This document shows, in pieces, positions 42,018-51,975 of a stretch of 64,000 bases of DNA. Location: positions 442,387,895-442,451,894 of the forward strand of contig NC_077227.1 of NCBI RefSeq assembly GCF_027887165.1, written 5' to 3'. The notes beneath the pieces were generated by a model. The model was not told the DNA's origin. It saw nothing but the letters and a program-made list of their open reading frames with translations, and made no database searches. The DNA comes from Monodelphis domestica. Lineage: Eukaryota; Chordata; Mammalia; Didelphimorphia; Didelphidae. Made by a program: the position numbers and the translations under genes. Numbering within the stretch: position 1 is the first letter of the stretch; each line of letters starts with the position of its first letter.

Positions 42018-42074
42018 GGAGGAAGAACAGTTTTGAAGATGGATGATTGTGAATCTTAAGATATGTCCATTCCT

Positions 42075-42551
42075 TAATAAAGTGGAGAAGTTCCATGGAG
42101 ACTGGAACAACCTCCAGGAAGTGATGCAGAGCGAGAGGAGCAGAACCAGGAGAACATTGTACACAGAGACAAACACACTGTGGTATCATCGAACGTAATG
42201 GACTTCTCCATTAGTGGTGGTGTAATGTCCCTGAACAACTTGCAGGGACCCAGGAGAAAAAAACACCATTCATAAGCAAAGGATAAACTATGGGAGTGGA
42301 AACACCGAGAAAAAGCAACTGCCTGAATACAAAGATTGAGGGGACATGACAGAGGATAGACTCTAAATGAACACTCTAATGCAAATACTATCAACAAAGC
42401 AATGGGTTCAAATCAAGAAAACATCTAATGCCCAGTGGACTTACGCGTCGGCTATGGGGGGTTGGGGGGGGGGAGGAAAAGAAAATGATCTATGTCTTTA
42501 ACGAATAATGCTTGGAAATGACCAAATAAAATATATTTAAAAAAAAAAAAA
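42075..42551 (+). mobile_element. 5'-truncated L1 3' end with poly(A) and 17-bp TSD
   Basis: L1 3' UTR ('aagttccatggagactgg', 'gcagaaccaggagaacattg', 'acttacgcgtcggctatgg', G-run, 'ccaaataaaatatatttaa', A-run). Exact TSD aagatatgtccattcct at 42058-42074 and 42552-42568. The exact TSD argues for a fairly recent insertion. Confidence 0.9.
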
Positions 42552-42568
42552 AAGATATGTCCATTCCT

Positions 42569-42762
42569 GTAGGTCATTTTGGAAGAGTGAAGATGTAGGC
42601 CACAGGAATTAAGGAGGTTGATGAATTTGGAGGTCAAAAATTTTCAAAGGGACATCCACACAAATATTGGAGCCTTTTAGGAAAGGAGAAAGATTGGGAT
42701 AGACACTTTGGTCCAGTATTGAATTTCTTGACAAAGAAGGGGACATGGCCATGTACAGTATA
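42569..42762. other. no recognised feature
   Basis: Short unique stretch between the L1 end and the minus-strand LINE. Confidence 0.4.
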
Positions 42763-42809
42763 TTAGTAGTCTCTCGGTATCCGAGAATGACAATTGTCTT
42801 TGTGCGTTT

Positions 42810-43360
42810 TCATCTACGGTGTACCCTCATATGGCTTTGGAGTCCAAAGGCTGAGGTGCAGAGTTTGTGGCACATGGGGCATGGAACACCAGTTGTTAAC
42901 GGGAGGTGCGGTTGTGGCCTGGTGTCAGCATTCACGCGCAGCGGCAAGACATCGACGTCACTCGTGTTCAAAGGTGGTGGCGGCATGGTTAATGTGGGTA
43001 CGCCAGCTGCTTCTGACAGAGGCAGCAAGTTCTAGTTGCTTTGGTGTAATGCCAGCCCACTTCAAGTTGGACTTTAGCTGATCCTTGAATCTTTTCTTTG
43101 GTCGGCCTTGTTTCCTGAGTCCAGCTGACAGTTCACCATAGAATACCTCTCTTGGTATTCACTGTGGGTCCATGCAGATGACGTGTCCAGACCATCGTAG
43201 CTGGGTTCTGAGGACCATGACTTCGATGCTGGTGGAGTTGGCTCTGTCGAGGACTTCCTGGTTGGTGATTTGGTCCTGCCATCGGATCCTCATGATTGAC
43301 CGGAGGGAGCGTTGGTGGAATTGCTCCAGCTGTTTCATGTGCTTCCGGTACAGTGTCCAT
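42810..43360 (-). pseudogene. LINE ORF2 C-terminus with C2H2 zinc finger
   Basis: Frame 42810-43028 ends in VPCPMCHKLCTSAFGLQSH, MRVHRR and a stop, i.e. C-X2-C-X12-H-X3-H. 43133-43360 is open in another frame over the segment that links RT to the finger, so at least one frame change lies between them. The function of the finger is unknown; nucleic-acid binding is the obvious inference. Confidence 0.8.
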
Positions 43361-43941
43361 GTTTCACAACCATACAGGAGTGAGCTGAGGACCTCTGCGT
43401 TATACACTTTGAGCTTCGTCGCAGTGCTTACACCTCTGTGTTGGAGGACTTTGGAGCGCAGCCGCCCAAGTGCCTGGCTGGCCTTTTGGATCCTGGCATT
43501 AATCTCGTGGTCTAGAGACCTGTCGTTGGCGATGGTGCTGCCCATGTACTTGAAAGTGTTGACTTTAGAAAGCTGTGTGCTGTCGATTGTAATGCACAGC
43601 TGGTTAGTTGGCCTCCCTGGTGCAGGCTGGAACAGCACCTCTGTTTTGCTGAGGCTGATAGTCAGGTCAAATAATTTTGTTGCAGTGGAGAACCTGTCCA
43701 CAATGGTTTCGAGATGATTTTCTTGGTGGGCCATGAGAGCACAGTCATCTGCAAAGAGAGCTTCCAGGATGAATCTCTCTGTTGTCTTTGTTTTTGCAGT
43801 CAGGCGGCAAAGGTTGAATAGTGAGCCATCCAGTCGGTATTTGATGTAGACGCCCAGGTCTAGATCCATCACAGCATGTCGTAATACTTGGGTGAAGTAT
43901 AGGTTGAATAGTACCGGAGCGAGGACACAGCCTTGTTTCAC
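43159..43941 (-). pseudogene. LINE ORF2 remnant: RT palm/thumb with FADD
   Basis: 260 codons open, containing KQGCVLAPVLFNLYFTQVL (motif B), ALFADDCALM (motif C), LSKTEVLFQPAPGRPTN, LLYGCETWTLYRKHMK, QRSLRSIMRIRWQDQIT and QLRWSGHVICMDPQ. It reads through the position where the plus-strand copy has a stop, so this copy is the better template for this part of the family. Confidence 0.9.
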
Positions 43942-43992
43942 GCTATTGGAGATGTTGAAGCAATCGGAAGTCTCTCCACCAGATAGGACTTC

Positions 43993-44717
43993 CTAACCTG
44001 TCATGTCGACATGAAAGAGCTGGATCAGTTTGACGAATTTTGCTGGGCAGCCGAGCTTGCTAAGGATCACCCACAATGTGTCCCTGTTCACTGTGTCGAA
44101 CACCTTTGTCAGGTTTATGAAGACAATGTAGAGACTCAGGTTCTGCTCAAGGCATTTTTTCTGCATTTGCCTCCCCGGAAGACCATGTCGATGGTGCTGC
44201 GATCTGGTCGGAAGCCACATTGTGATTCAGGCAGGTTCTGCTCTGAAACAGATGACAGGAGTCTGTTGAGTATAACCCAGGCAAGGATCTTTCCAGCAGT
44301 GGAGAGTAGTGAGATGCCTCTGTAGTTGTTACAGGCTGCTTGTGTGCCTTTGTTCTTGTATAGGGCTACAACGGAGGCATCTCTGAGTTCTGGGGGCATG
44401 TCTTCCTCTTCCCATATGCTAGTCAGCACTATGTGGAATGCCTGAAGGGCCTTTCCATTTAAGGCCTTGTACACCTTGTTTGGGATCCCGTCTTTACCGG
44501 GTGTCTTGCCTGCACTCATTTGTTTAATGGCTTTTTGGACTTCCTCTATTGAAGGAGGGACACCAAGTTGTTCAATGGTGGGGTTTTGGGGGATCTGGTC
44601 AAGGGAGCTTTGGTCGATTGAAGAGGGTTGGTTGAGAAGCTGACTGAAGTGTTCTTTCCACCTGTTGCTGATGCCTTTTTTATCTTTTATTAGAGTGTCA
44701 CCATCAGAGGATAGCAA
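43993..44717 (-). pseudogene. LINE ORF2 remnant: RT fingers and motif A
   Basis: 44136-44717 encodes LLNQPSSIDQSSLDQIPQN, AGKTPGKDGIPNKVYKALNG, RDASVVALYKNKGTQAACNN, YRGISLLSTAGKILAWVILN and ESQCGFRPDRSTIDMVF. The next frame (43993-44220) gives QNLSLYIVFINLTKVFDTVNRDTLW. Motif A reads INLTKVFD, where the family norm has Asp at the Asn position, so a catalytic residue seems lost. A frame change joins the two pieces. Confidence 0.85.
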
Positions 44718-44768
44718 GGGATATAGATAGTCTTGAGGGCACTGAAAAATTGTTTGTAGTTTTTTGTA

Positions 44769-45251
44769 TCAGCAAAGCACTGGGTTTCTTCTGACTTTTT
44801 TTCCCCACCATCGGTCTTGCATCTTCCTGATCTCACACTGCGCTGTGGCTTGGAGAGACTTGAATCTGTCCTTTTTAGGAGCAGAGTTTGGGTTATTTTG
44901 CCACTCCATAAAGGCTTTGTTCTTCTTGCTCAATAAGTCTTTAATAGCAGTGTTGTTCTCGTGGAACCAGTCCTGGTGGTTGCGTTGTTTTGGGCCTAGG
45001 ACTGCCTTTGATGTTTCCCTCACTGAGTCTCTGAACTGGTTCCATTTCTCGGTTGAGCTTCCAGTGAGTGGTCTTGACAGCTTGTTGTCCAGGCAGGACT
45101 GGAATGTTTGCAAATAAGACGGACCTCTAAGACGACTCACATTGTAAAATGAGCGAACTGTCTGGGCATGTTTTGGATGGCGAGGTGCAATGTGCATTCG
45201 AAGAGTTGCTCTAACCAATTGGTGGTCTGTCCAGCATTCAGCTCCTCTCAT
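44769..45251 (-). pseudogene. LINE ORF2 remnant: endonuclease end and linker
   Basis: 160 codons: MRGAECWTDHQLVRATLRM contains the last endonuclease motif (the catalytic His in the DHQLV block), followed by SFYNVSRLRGPSYLQTFQSC and the EKWNQF ... KAVLGPKQRNHQDWFHE linker that is also the start of the truncated plus-strand copy. Confidence 0.85.
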
Positions 45252-45284
45252 GGCTCTGGTGATCTGTACATCCTGGATGTCTCT

Positions 45285-45975
45285 CTAGCATACAATGATG
45301 TAGTCAATGAGATGCCACTGTTTTGATCGTGGGTACATCCACATTGTTTTATATTTGTTCACCATTCTGAACACAGTGTTCGTGATGGTGAGTTCGAACT
45401 CTGAGCAATTGCTGAGTAGCAGTAGGCCGTTGTTGTTCATTTTGCCCACACCGTATTTGCCGAGCACTCCTTTCCATCTTTCATGGTCCTGGCCAACGCG
45501 GGCGTTGAAGTCTCCCAGTAGTATCAGCTTGTCATTGGTGGGCACTGAGTGCAGTACAGCACTCAGGTCAGAGTAGAACTGCTCGATGGTCTCCTCTGTA
45601 CTGGTCACTGTAGGGGCATATGCGCTGATGATTGTGGCATACCAGTCTTTGCTGAGAGGCAAATGGATCTTCATGAGCCTCTCGCTGATGTCCACAGGCA
45701 AGTCTGGTAGCTGTTTGAGCAAGCTGGTCTTGATAGCCAGGCCAACACCATGGATTCTGTCTTCATTTGTGGCTCTACCTTTCCAGAAGAAGGTGTATCC
45801 AGTGGTGGGTTCGCTGAGTGATCCCTCTTCTGGTAAGTGTGTTTCACTTAATGCTGCAATGTCGATGTTATATCTCTCCAGTTCTTTACCGATTAGAGCT
45901 GTTCTTCTCTCAGGTCTTGGGGTATTCTCTCTATCAAGTAATGTTCTGATGTTCCATGCTCCTACTAGGAGTTTC
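45285..45975 (-). pseudogene. LINE ORF2 remnant: AP endonuclease
   Basis: Minus-strand reading: WNIRTLLDREN (near 45950), IDIAALSETHLPEEG (the catalytic Glu of the SETH motif), FFWKGRATNEDRIHGVGLAI, ISAYAPTVTSTEETIEQFYSD, LILLGDFNARVG (about 45489-45525) and HLIDYIIV (near 45295), then a stop. These are the standard motifs of APE-type LINE endonucleases. The 45285-45722 part is uninterrupted (145 codons); 45723-45975 reads on in the same sense. Confidence 0.88.
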
Positions 45976-46285
45976 TTTGTATTATGCTTTCTTTGATTTT
46001 GACTGCTTAAAGGGATGACCCGCCAGCCACCGTGTGCTGACCGGGTGTTTGTAGGGCAGGCAACGTTTGGGATACTTTTTCTAGTTCCCTCCCTTGATTA
46101 GGGTGAGCAGTGCTGTCCTAGAGAGGGCTGCTCAGTCACCCAGGATGCTGCCGAATGTCTCTGCTGCCCTACAGAGCCAAGCGACCACTGGTCTGTGGGC
46201 CGCCTATGTGCAGGATCGTGACTACAACTGCCAGTGGTCACCTCTACCTGTTGTGTTGCCACTCCCCCATCGCCGCAGGTCTTGA
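45976..46285 (-). other. LINE 5' UTR-like region
   Basis: About 310 bp upstream of the endonuclease start on the minus strand. It is GC- and CpG-richer than the surrounding DNA, open on the plus strand only by chance, and contains no ORF1. It probably holds the element's promoter, but no motif can be named. Confidence 0.5.
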
Positions 46286-46329
46286 AGAGTTAGGATAGAT
46301 GAGTGTACACAAAGACACTTGTGCATGAA

Positions 46330-46430
46330 AGAGATTTAATAAAGAGATAATGATAAGAGATAATGCTCTGAGATAAGAGATAATTATGCTCTAAGAGATA
46401 ATTAAAGAGATAATGCTCTGAGCAGAATGA
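46330..46430 (+). repeat. degenerate tandem repeat (gagataatgctct type)
   Basis: Units such as gagataatgataagagataat, gctctgagataagagataat and taaagagataatgctctg occur in a row. Confidence 0.7.
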
Positions 46431-46526
46431 TAGAAATGGATGAAGTGAACCACAAAGAGGGAGAGATTATGATGGTGGCAGAGAATCAAGAGATCGCAGT
46501 AGGAAGCAAGGAATAGGTTGATTCTT

Positions 46527-46690
46527 TTTTTTTAAACCCTTACCTTCCATCTTGGAATCAATACTGTATATTGGTTCTAAGGCAGAAGAGTGGTAAGGGC
46601 TAGGCAATGGGGGTTAAGTGACTTGTCCAGGGTCATACAGCTGGGAAGTGCCTAAGGTCAGATTTGAACTTAGGACCTCTGGACTCTATG
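46527..46690 (-). mobile_element. SINE type A, antisense, 5'-truncated
   Basis: T-run, 'aaacccttaccttccatctt', 'tattggttctaaggcagaag', B-box complement; the head complement is missing. gattctt flanks both sides. Confidence 0.85.
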
Positions 46691-49029
46691 ATTCTTCTGC
46701 CTAGCCTAGTGTGTTAGGAAGTAGAACCTGAGAAGAAAGTCAGTTCTGAAGAGAGTTGCAAGAGGTAATATATTCAGGGGGAAATCCAGATTTCCATCAG
46801 TACCAGAAGATGGGAAGAGTGTGAAGAGATTAGGATGAAGGGGGATGCTATAATGAATAGGATCAGATTGAGAGGACACAGAAGAGGGAGGTGATAAAAG
46901 CAGATTGAGTTGGTGAGGGGAAAGATTGAATTAGAGATGGAAATATGAGGAAAGTTCATAAGTTGGAGGATGATTTTCATAGACATGAGTAAGGATATTG
47001 GGGGAAATCTTATGAAAGAGGCCATTGATCTTAATCAGAAAATCTCAGAGGCAGGTACTGAATTTTTCTTTCATTTGGTTTTTTGAGGCAATTTATTTTG
47101 TACTGTTTTAGGAAAAAAAAACCCACAAGCATTTGTGGACCTATACATGGCTATTGGGTATATAACAACTATAAAGACACACAGGATGCTGAAGAAGGAG
47201 GTATGCAGATATATGGGGACTAATATAATGAGACAACATTTTAAAGTACCTATATGTCTTTCAAAACAATGTCATCAATCTACTTTAGGGATGTCATTAA
47301 TCCAAACCTTTTTGGAAGTCCCTTCAGAGATATAGAAATATCTACTCATCAGAAGCCAAGTGGGTGGATTACAACTTTATTCACCAGATTTCAATAACTT
47401 GGTCATTTCAAGGGGAAATATGAATTATTTACTTTAGGAATAAAGATTTGCTGTCACTGAGGATAATTTTAAAGAAATGTGTCATCACTTCTGAATTCAA
47501 ATTCCAAAAATGTCTTGAGCAGAGGAATCCATCAGTGGATTCTGAGTAGAGCATCCAGAGATAAACTTGCAAATGAATATGAGTGGTTAAGTGCTGACAT
47601 TTGTTAAAAATAAACCAATCACATTACTTTGTAGCCCCGCCCCACTAAAGGAAACAGCTCATCAGCAACCATCTGAATGAGAATTTGAAGGACACGCATA
47701 GATTATTGTCATTAGCTGAGTGTGTGAGAAATTATTTTTGTAGATAAAGTTTAAATAGTTTTAAAATCCAGCTGCTGGGCAGTCCTTTCCCCAAGTAGCA
47801 CTGATGCTTTATTGAAGAACTGGGTTATTGTCTCCCATAAAAGACTACAGCTACCTTATTGATCTTTATGGTTCATCAGTCACCATCTTTCTGTAGTCAG
47901 AAATCTCATTTTGCCTTTCTTATATTTTCTGGTACTTAGGTTTGGTACTAAGATCTTTACTCTGCAGTGACGGAAGGTACAAAGTCATTTTGGACCATTT
48001 TTGCTTTCTCTAGCCTTTTTCTGGTAATTTAGCAATAGTTAGCCTCAATTTAGACACTTCAAAGAAAGCCTTTTGAAATATTCTTTTCTCTCTTTCATTG
48101 ATGCTTCCAAGAAAAAAAATCAGTCAACTGCATTTTTGGTTTTTCAGAATATTTTGGTAAAGTCTGTCATTTAACTTTTCTTTTCCTCCATTACAGTTCT
48201 TGTAAAGGGTATTTCATCTCTTATTGTCTTATGCTGGAATCTAGGCCTGAGATGATTTTCTGACCCTCCTAACTGGATCTAATCCCTCATATACATTTAA
48301 CATTTCAAAGCCCTGAGAAATAAAGTTAATTTTTTCAAAATCACACAGTGAATTAATGAGAGTGCAAGGACAAGCACCGAAGTTGCTTGATTCTTGGCCA
48401 GTCCATTTTCCCTCATCATGCTGTCTCCAAATAGGGTTACCAAATTTAAAATTAAAATAAAAAAAGCAGTTGCTTTAAGCAAAAAAAAAAATACTGGCCC
48501 CTCCAGCCACTTTCTGACCATTCAGCATTTCTCTTTCCTGGAGGGTTCATCAGGTCCTCCCACATATAACTGACAGGCCTCTTCCTAGAAGAGGGTACTT
48601 CTCTATGAACATTGAGGAAAAAGGAAGATGTGAGGATATAATTTCATACTACTGATCTCAGAGAGACTAGTCTTTTTATCATGAACCTGATCCAAATGAA
48701 GTGTGATTGGAAGATTGGAAGAAGAAGAATAATTTAGGGGCCAAACAAAAACCTATTTTTGAGATAGGCAAAGCTTTGAACTGGAGACTCCAACTGATCT
48801 TGCAAGAGGCAGCAGCCAGAACAAAGTCACTCCTTCCCCAACCCTCACATGTTCTTAGGTGACATTTAAACCCCAAGGGATGCTTATTTTTTAAGTTGAT
48901 ATTAAGATGAATTTTAAGTTAAGATGAAGTTTAAGCCAGATGGGACATTTCTGGGGTGGCACAATAGAGTATTAGATATATGATAAACTCAGTGGGTAAC
49001 AAATGAGGTGGAGTCTACTCTTTCCTTGT
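46691..49029. other. 2.3 kb without a recognised element
   Basis: The longest repeat-poor stretch of the window. Short frames at 46774-47025 (minus), 47135-47335 (plus), 48297-48521 (minus) and 48679-48876 (minus) lack recognisable domains. A faint MIR-like signal at 48320-48400 was left unassigned. It could hold unrecognised regulatory DNA. Confidence 0.4.
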
Positions 49030-49675
49030 AGTCTTCTTTTCTGTCTGACTGACTTGGTGTCCCCTTGCTGCTATTCATGCTCTGTGGGTGTTCCCCAAGG
49101 TTCTGTCCTGGTCCTCTTCTTACTCTACCTTTCTATGTAACCTCCATCAGTCCCTATGGATTTAACCAGCATCTCTTTAGAGATGGCTCACAGATGAATG
49201 TATCCAGTCCCCGAATCTCCCCTGAATTTTAGTCCAACATCACCAATTGCCTAGCGAACATTTGAAACTGGATGACCAGGAGATATCTTAAACTCAACAT
49301 GTCAAAAACGGAACTCATTATCTTGTCCCCAAATGCTTTTCTCTTTCAAACTTCCCTACTTCTGTTGAGCATCACTCACCCTCCACTTTCCCAGATTTAT
49401 AATCTTGTCATTCTCAACATATCTGATACGATATCAAATCCTGCCACCTCTACTTCTAAAATATCTCTTGTATGTGATCCCTTCTCTCCACTCACGAAGA
49501 GTCTCTCATCCCCTCTTGCCCAGGTTATTGCAACAGTTGGAGGCCTCCCTGTCTCAGGACTCTTCCTTTCTCAGTCCATCATACACATTGCTGCTAAAAT
49601 AATTTTGCTTAAGCACAGATAGATCTTAACATAAGGTTCCACTACTCAATCCACTCCAGGGATTTCTTCTTTTTT
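49030..49675 (+). mobile_element. L2 ORF2 fragment, left part
   Basis: 'ggtgttccccaaggttctgt' encodes the GVPQGSVL block of the CR1-clade RT. 49272-49622 encodes LKLNMSKTELIILSPNAFLF and, further on, LPVSGLFLSQSI. It breaks off at 'ccactccagggatttcttc' and resumes at 50297. Confidence 0.8.
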
Positions 49676-50104
49676 TTTCTTCAAACAAACAGCCCAGAGG
49701 CATTCACAGGATTTATTACATAGTTATCAAGCTATTACCACACAAGAGAATTAAAAAGTAACAAACTGAATTGAACATCTTGTAGAAAGCAGAGAACTTA
49801 GTTGCAGAAATACTGAAAGAGGCCATGTAAAAAATGCACAAAATACCTACAAATATCTTGGTTTTCATCCTACACCTTTTGGTTTGGTGTAACAAAATAC
49901 AATTTGACTCTGGTTGTAGAAGCAATTACTGTTGCTATTTTCAAGTTTCTCAAAGTGGAAAGCTCACAATTTTATATTTTAAAATTCCCATTTGGACACG
50001 GGGACACTTGGATGAGTGTGTGTGGCAAGTCTGGAACTCAGAACTCCCCCTCAGCATTCAGACAGTCCAGATAGTATCAATTCTCTGGTGATATGATGGA
50101 TATT
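49676..50104 (-). pseudogene. transcript-like 3' end with poly(A), antisense
   Basis: On the minus strand this piece ends 'aactatgtaataaatcctg' (AATAAA at about 49709-49714) and about 25 bp later runs into A-rich sequence (seen as T-rich 49669-49680). That is the structure of a mature mRNA 3' end. The host gene is not recognised. It is continuous with an L1 3' end in the same orientation (50105-50296), and both share one TSD: ccagggatttctt (about 49657-49669) and ccagggacttctt (50297-50310). Confidence 0.5.
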
Positions 50105-50296
50105 GAGTGATATGGCTTGCTGTAGTCAATGCATAATTCCACTGGGTTTTACATGTGTCATTGATCAAGACCTATTTCCATATTATTGATAATTGCACTA
50201 AAATGATCAATTAGAGTCTACATCCCCAATCATATCCCCATTGACCCATGTGATCAAGCAGTTGTTTTTCTTCTATGTTTCTGCTCTCATGGTTCT
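50105..50296 (-). mobile_element. L1 3'-UTR piece lacking its normal end, antisense
   Basis: Minus-strand 'gaagaaaaacaactgcttg', 'ggggatatgattggggatg', 'aatatggaaataggtcttg' and 'gacacatgtaaaacccagt'. The usual G-rich block and 'attaattaaataaaa' end are absent; the transcript-like sequence follows instead. Confidence 0.8.
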
Positions 50297-50925
50297 TTCC
50301 AGGGACTTCTTGATACCTCTCACTTAAAATATCAATATCCGCATCTGCATATCTCTTAAAGCCCTTTACAACAAGACCTCGACCTCTCTTTTCTGACTCA
50401 TTGGCATTACTTCCCTCTCTCATGCTTTCAACCAGCTAAACTAGATTTGTTTGTTCTCACACAGAAGACACATCATGTTCCATGGCCAAACCTTTGCTCT
50501 GGTTCTTTCTCCCCCATAACCCCCTACACTCCCCCATAACCTCTGCTTCATGGGATCCATCTTTTCCCTTAAGATGCAGCCTCTGCACTATCTTCTCCAT
50601 GAAGACTTTCCTGATGGTAGTACCTGTCCTGTCCAACTATGTTGCATTCATCTAGGCATTTATTTACTTTACATTTAGGTTGCACATGTGTCTATCTATA
50701 CATATACATATATGAGGTACATGTAAATATGCACATGTACATGTATGTACATGAGGATTGTTAGTTGTCCTCCAGTTCCAAGTCCCATTAGAATGCAAGC
50801 TTTTTCTGAGTAGAGATCTTTCATTCTTTGTACTCATATTGACGATGCCTAGCCCAAGGCCAGGCACATACCAGACACTTGATAAATGTTTTTTGATTGA
50901 TTACTGCCTTACTGTATAGGCACTG
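50297..50925 (+). mobile_element. L2 ORF2 end and 3' UTR, right part
   Basis: 'aaagccctttacaacaagac', 'cttttcccttaagatgcagc', 'ccatgaagactttcctgatg', 'aaggccaggcacataccag', 'acttgataaatgttttttga'. Collinear with 49030-49675. Confidence 0.75.
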
Positions 50926-51304
50926 AAGATCTCTGGCCATATCAGACATATGTTATTTCCAATGCTCAGTTCCATGATGGTACAAATGAGAATTTGAGTG
51001 TTGCCTTTGGTTATATTAAAAATTGAGTTTTCTGCCCCACTGGAGTATTATTCCATTGCTTTCCAGCTGAGAAAGGTTTCCCTGCACAACTGATTGCTTT
51101 TTAATCATGCCTCTTGGAAATCTCTGTGTGGTATCTGGGGCCATTGCTGGTCCCCGAGGACTCCGCCACAGGGACCCATTCCCAGCAGCTGATGTCAAGA
51201 GGCTTAGGTTCTATCTTAATCAACCAACACACACTAGCATCTGCTATTTGTGATTCATTGTATGAATCCTTCTTGAGTCTCTAGTAACAGGCTTCAGGGC
51301 TCTG
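50926..51304. other. no recognised feature
   Basis: Unique-looking sequence. Confidence 0.4.
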
Positions 51305-51349
51305 AGATGGTAGATTTAGAGCTGGAAAGGATCTCAAAAGTTATCTTTA
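51305..51349 (+). repeat. THER1-like SINE start (target of serial insertions)
   Basis: 'agatggtagatttagagctg' and 'gaaaggatctcaaaagttat' belong to a THER1-type SINE whose continuation ('ctctcccaaccttacttcat') appears only at about 51949, after three insertions. Confidence 0.6.
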
Positions 51350-51552
51350 GGGTGCAGCTGGGTAGCTCTGTGGATTTAGAGCCAGGCCTAGAGATGGGAG
51401 GTCTCTAGGTTCAAATCTGGCCTCAGATACTTCCCAGCTGTATGACCTTGGGCAAGTCACTTGACTCCCATTGCCTAGCCCTTACCACTCTTCTGCCTTG
51501 GAACCAATACACAGTATTGATTCCAAGACGGAAGGTAAGGGTTTAAGAAAAA
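51350..51552 (+). mobile_element. SINE type A, first of three serial insertions
   Basis: Full-length. Preceded by 'aagttatcttta' (51338-51349) and followed by 'tgttatctttccc' (51553-51565). Confidence 0.9.
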
Positions 51553-51566
51553 ATGTTATCTTTCCC

Positions 51567-51728
51567 ATATGGAAATAGGTCTTGATCAATGACACATGTA
51601 AAACTCAGGAGAATTGTGTGTCAGCTATGGAAAGGGAGTGGAGGGAGGGGAAGGAAAGAACATGAGTCTTGTAACCATGGCAAAAAATTCTAAATTAATT
51701 AAATAAAAATTTCCAAATTAAAAAAAAT
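51567..51728 (+). mobile_element. L1 3' end with short A-tail, second of three serial insertions
   Basis: 'aataggtcttgatcaatgac', 'gtgtgtcagctatggaaagg', 'tctaaattaattaaataaa' and A-run. Followed by 'agttatctctcctgg' (51729-51743). Confidence 0.88.
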
Positions 51729-51740
51729 AGTTATCTCTCC

Positions 51741-51942
51741 TGGGGCAGCTGGGTGGCTCAGTGGATTGAGAGCCAGGTCTAGAGACAGGACGTCCTAGGT
51801 TCAAATCTGGCCTCAGACACTTCCCAGCTGTGTGACCCTGGGCAAGTCACTTGACCCCCATTGCCTAGCTCTTACCTATCTTCTCTCTTGGAACCATTAC
51901 ACAGGTTTGACTCTAAGATGAAAGGTAAGGGTTTAAAAAAAA
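51741..51942 (+). mobile_element. SINE type A, third of three serial insertions
   Basis: Full-length. Followed by 'gtgatctctcccaacc'. Confidence 0.9.
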
Positions 51943-51975
51943 GTGATCTCTCCCAACCTTACTTCATTATAGTCC

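Larger units (their letters stand above)
42763..46285 (-). mobile_element. APE-type non-LTR retrotransposon (RTE-like), near full-length copy
   Basis: 3.5-kb minus-strand element. 3' end at about 42763 with the stem-loop TCTCGG-ATA-CCGAGA; 5' end at about 46285 inside CpG-containing 5' UTR-like DNA. One ORF in domain order: AP endonuclease (45285-45975), linker (44769-45251), RT (43159-44717), C-terminal C2H2 finger (42810-42890). I find no ORF1. The coding region is interrupted by several frameshifts and stops, so it is not functional. No TSD is evident to me. Low divergence from the copy at 29.3 kb points to a mammalian-age family. Confidence 0.88.

Noticed and set aside
43172-43717. 181-codon plus-strand frame (and its mirror at 30649-31194 on the minus strand)
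   Set aside because: Both are antisense shadows of the LINE RT reading frame.
45586-45996. 136-codon plus-strand frame
   Set aside because: Antisense to the LINE endonuclease segment; its residues match no known domain.
47630-47645. GC-box-like gccccgccccac
   Set aside because: A single motif without a CpG island, TATA or transcript evidence.
49716-49925. 69-codon minus-strand frame in the transcript-like piece
   Set aside because: The piece looks like 3' UTR, and the frame lacks any recognisable domain.
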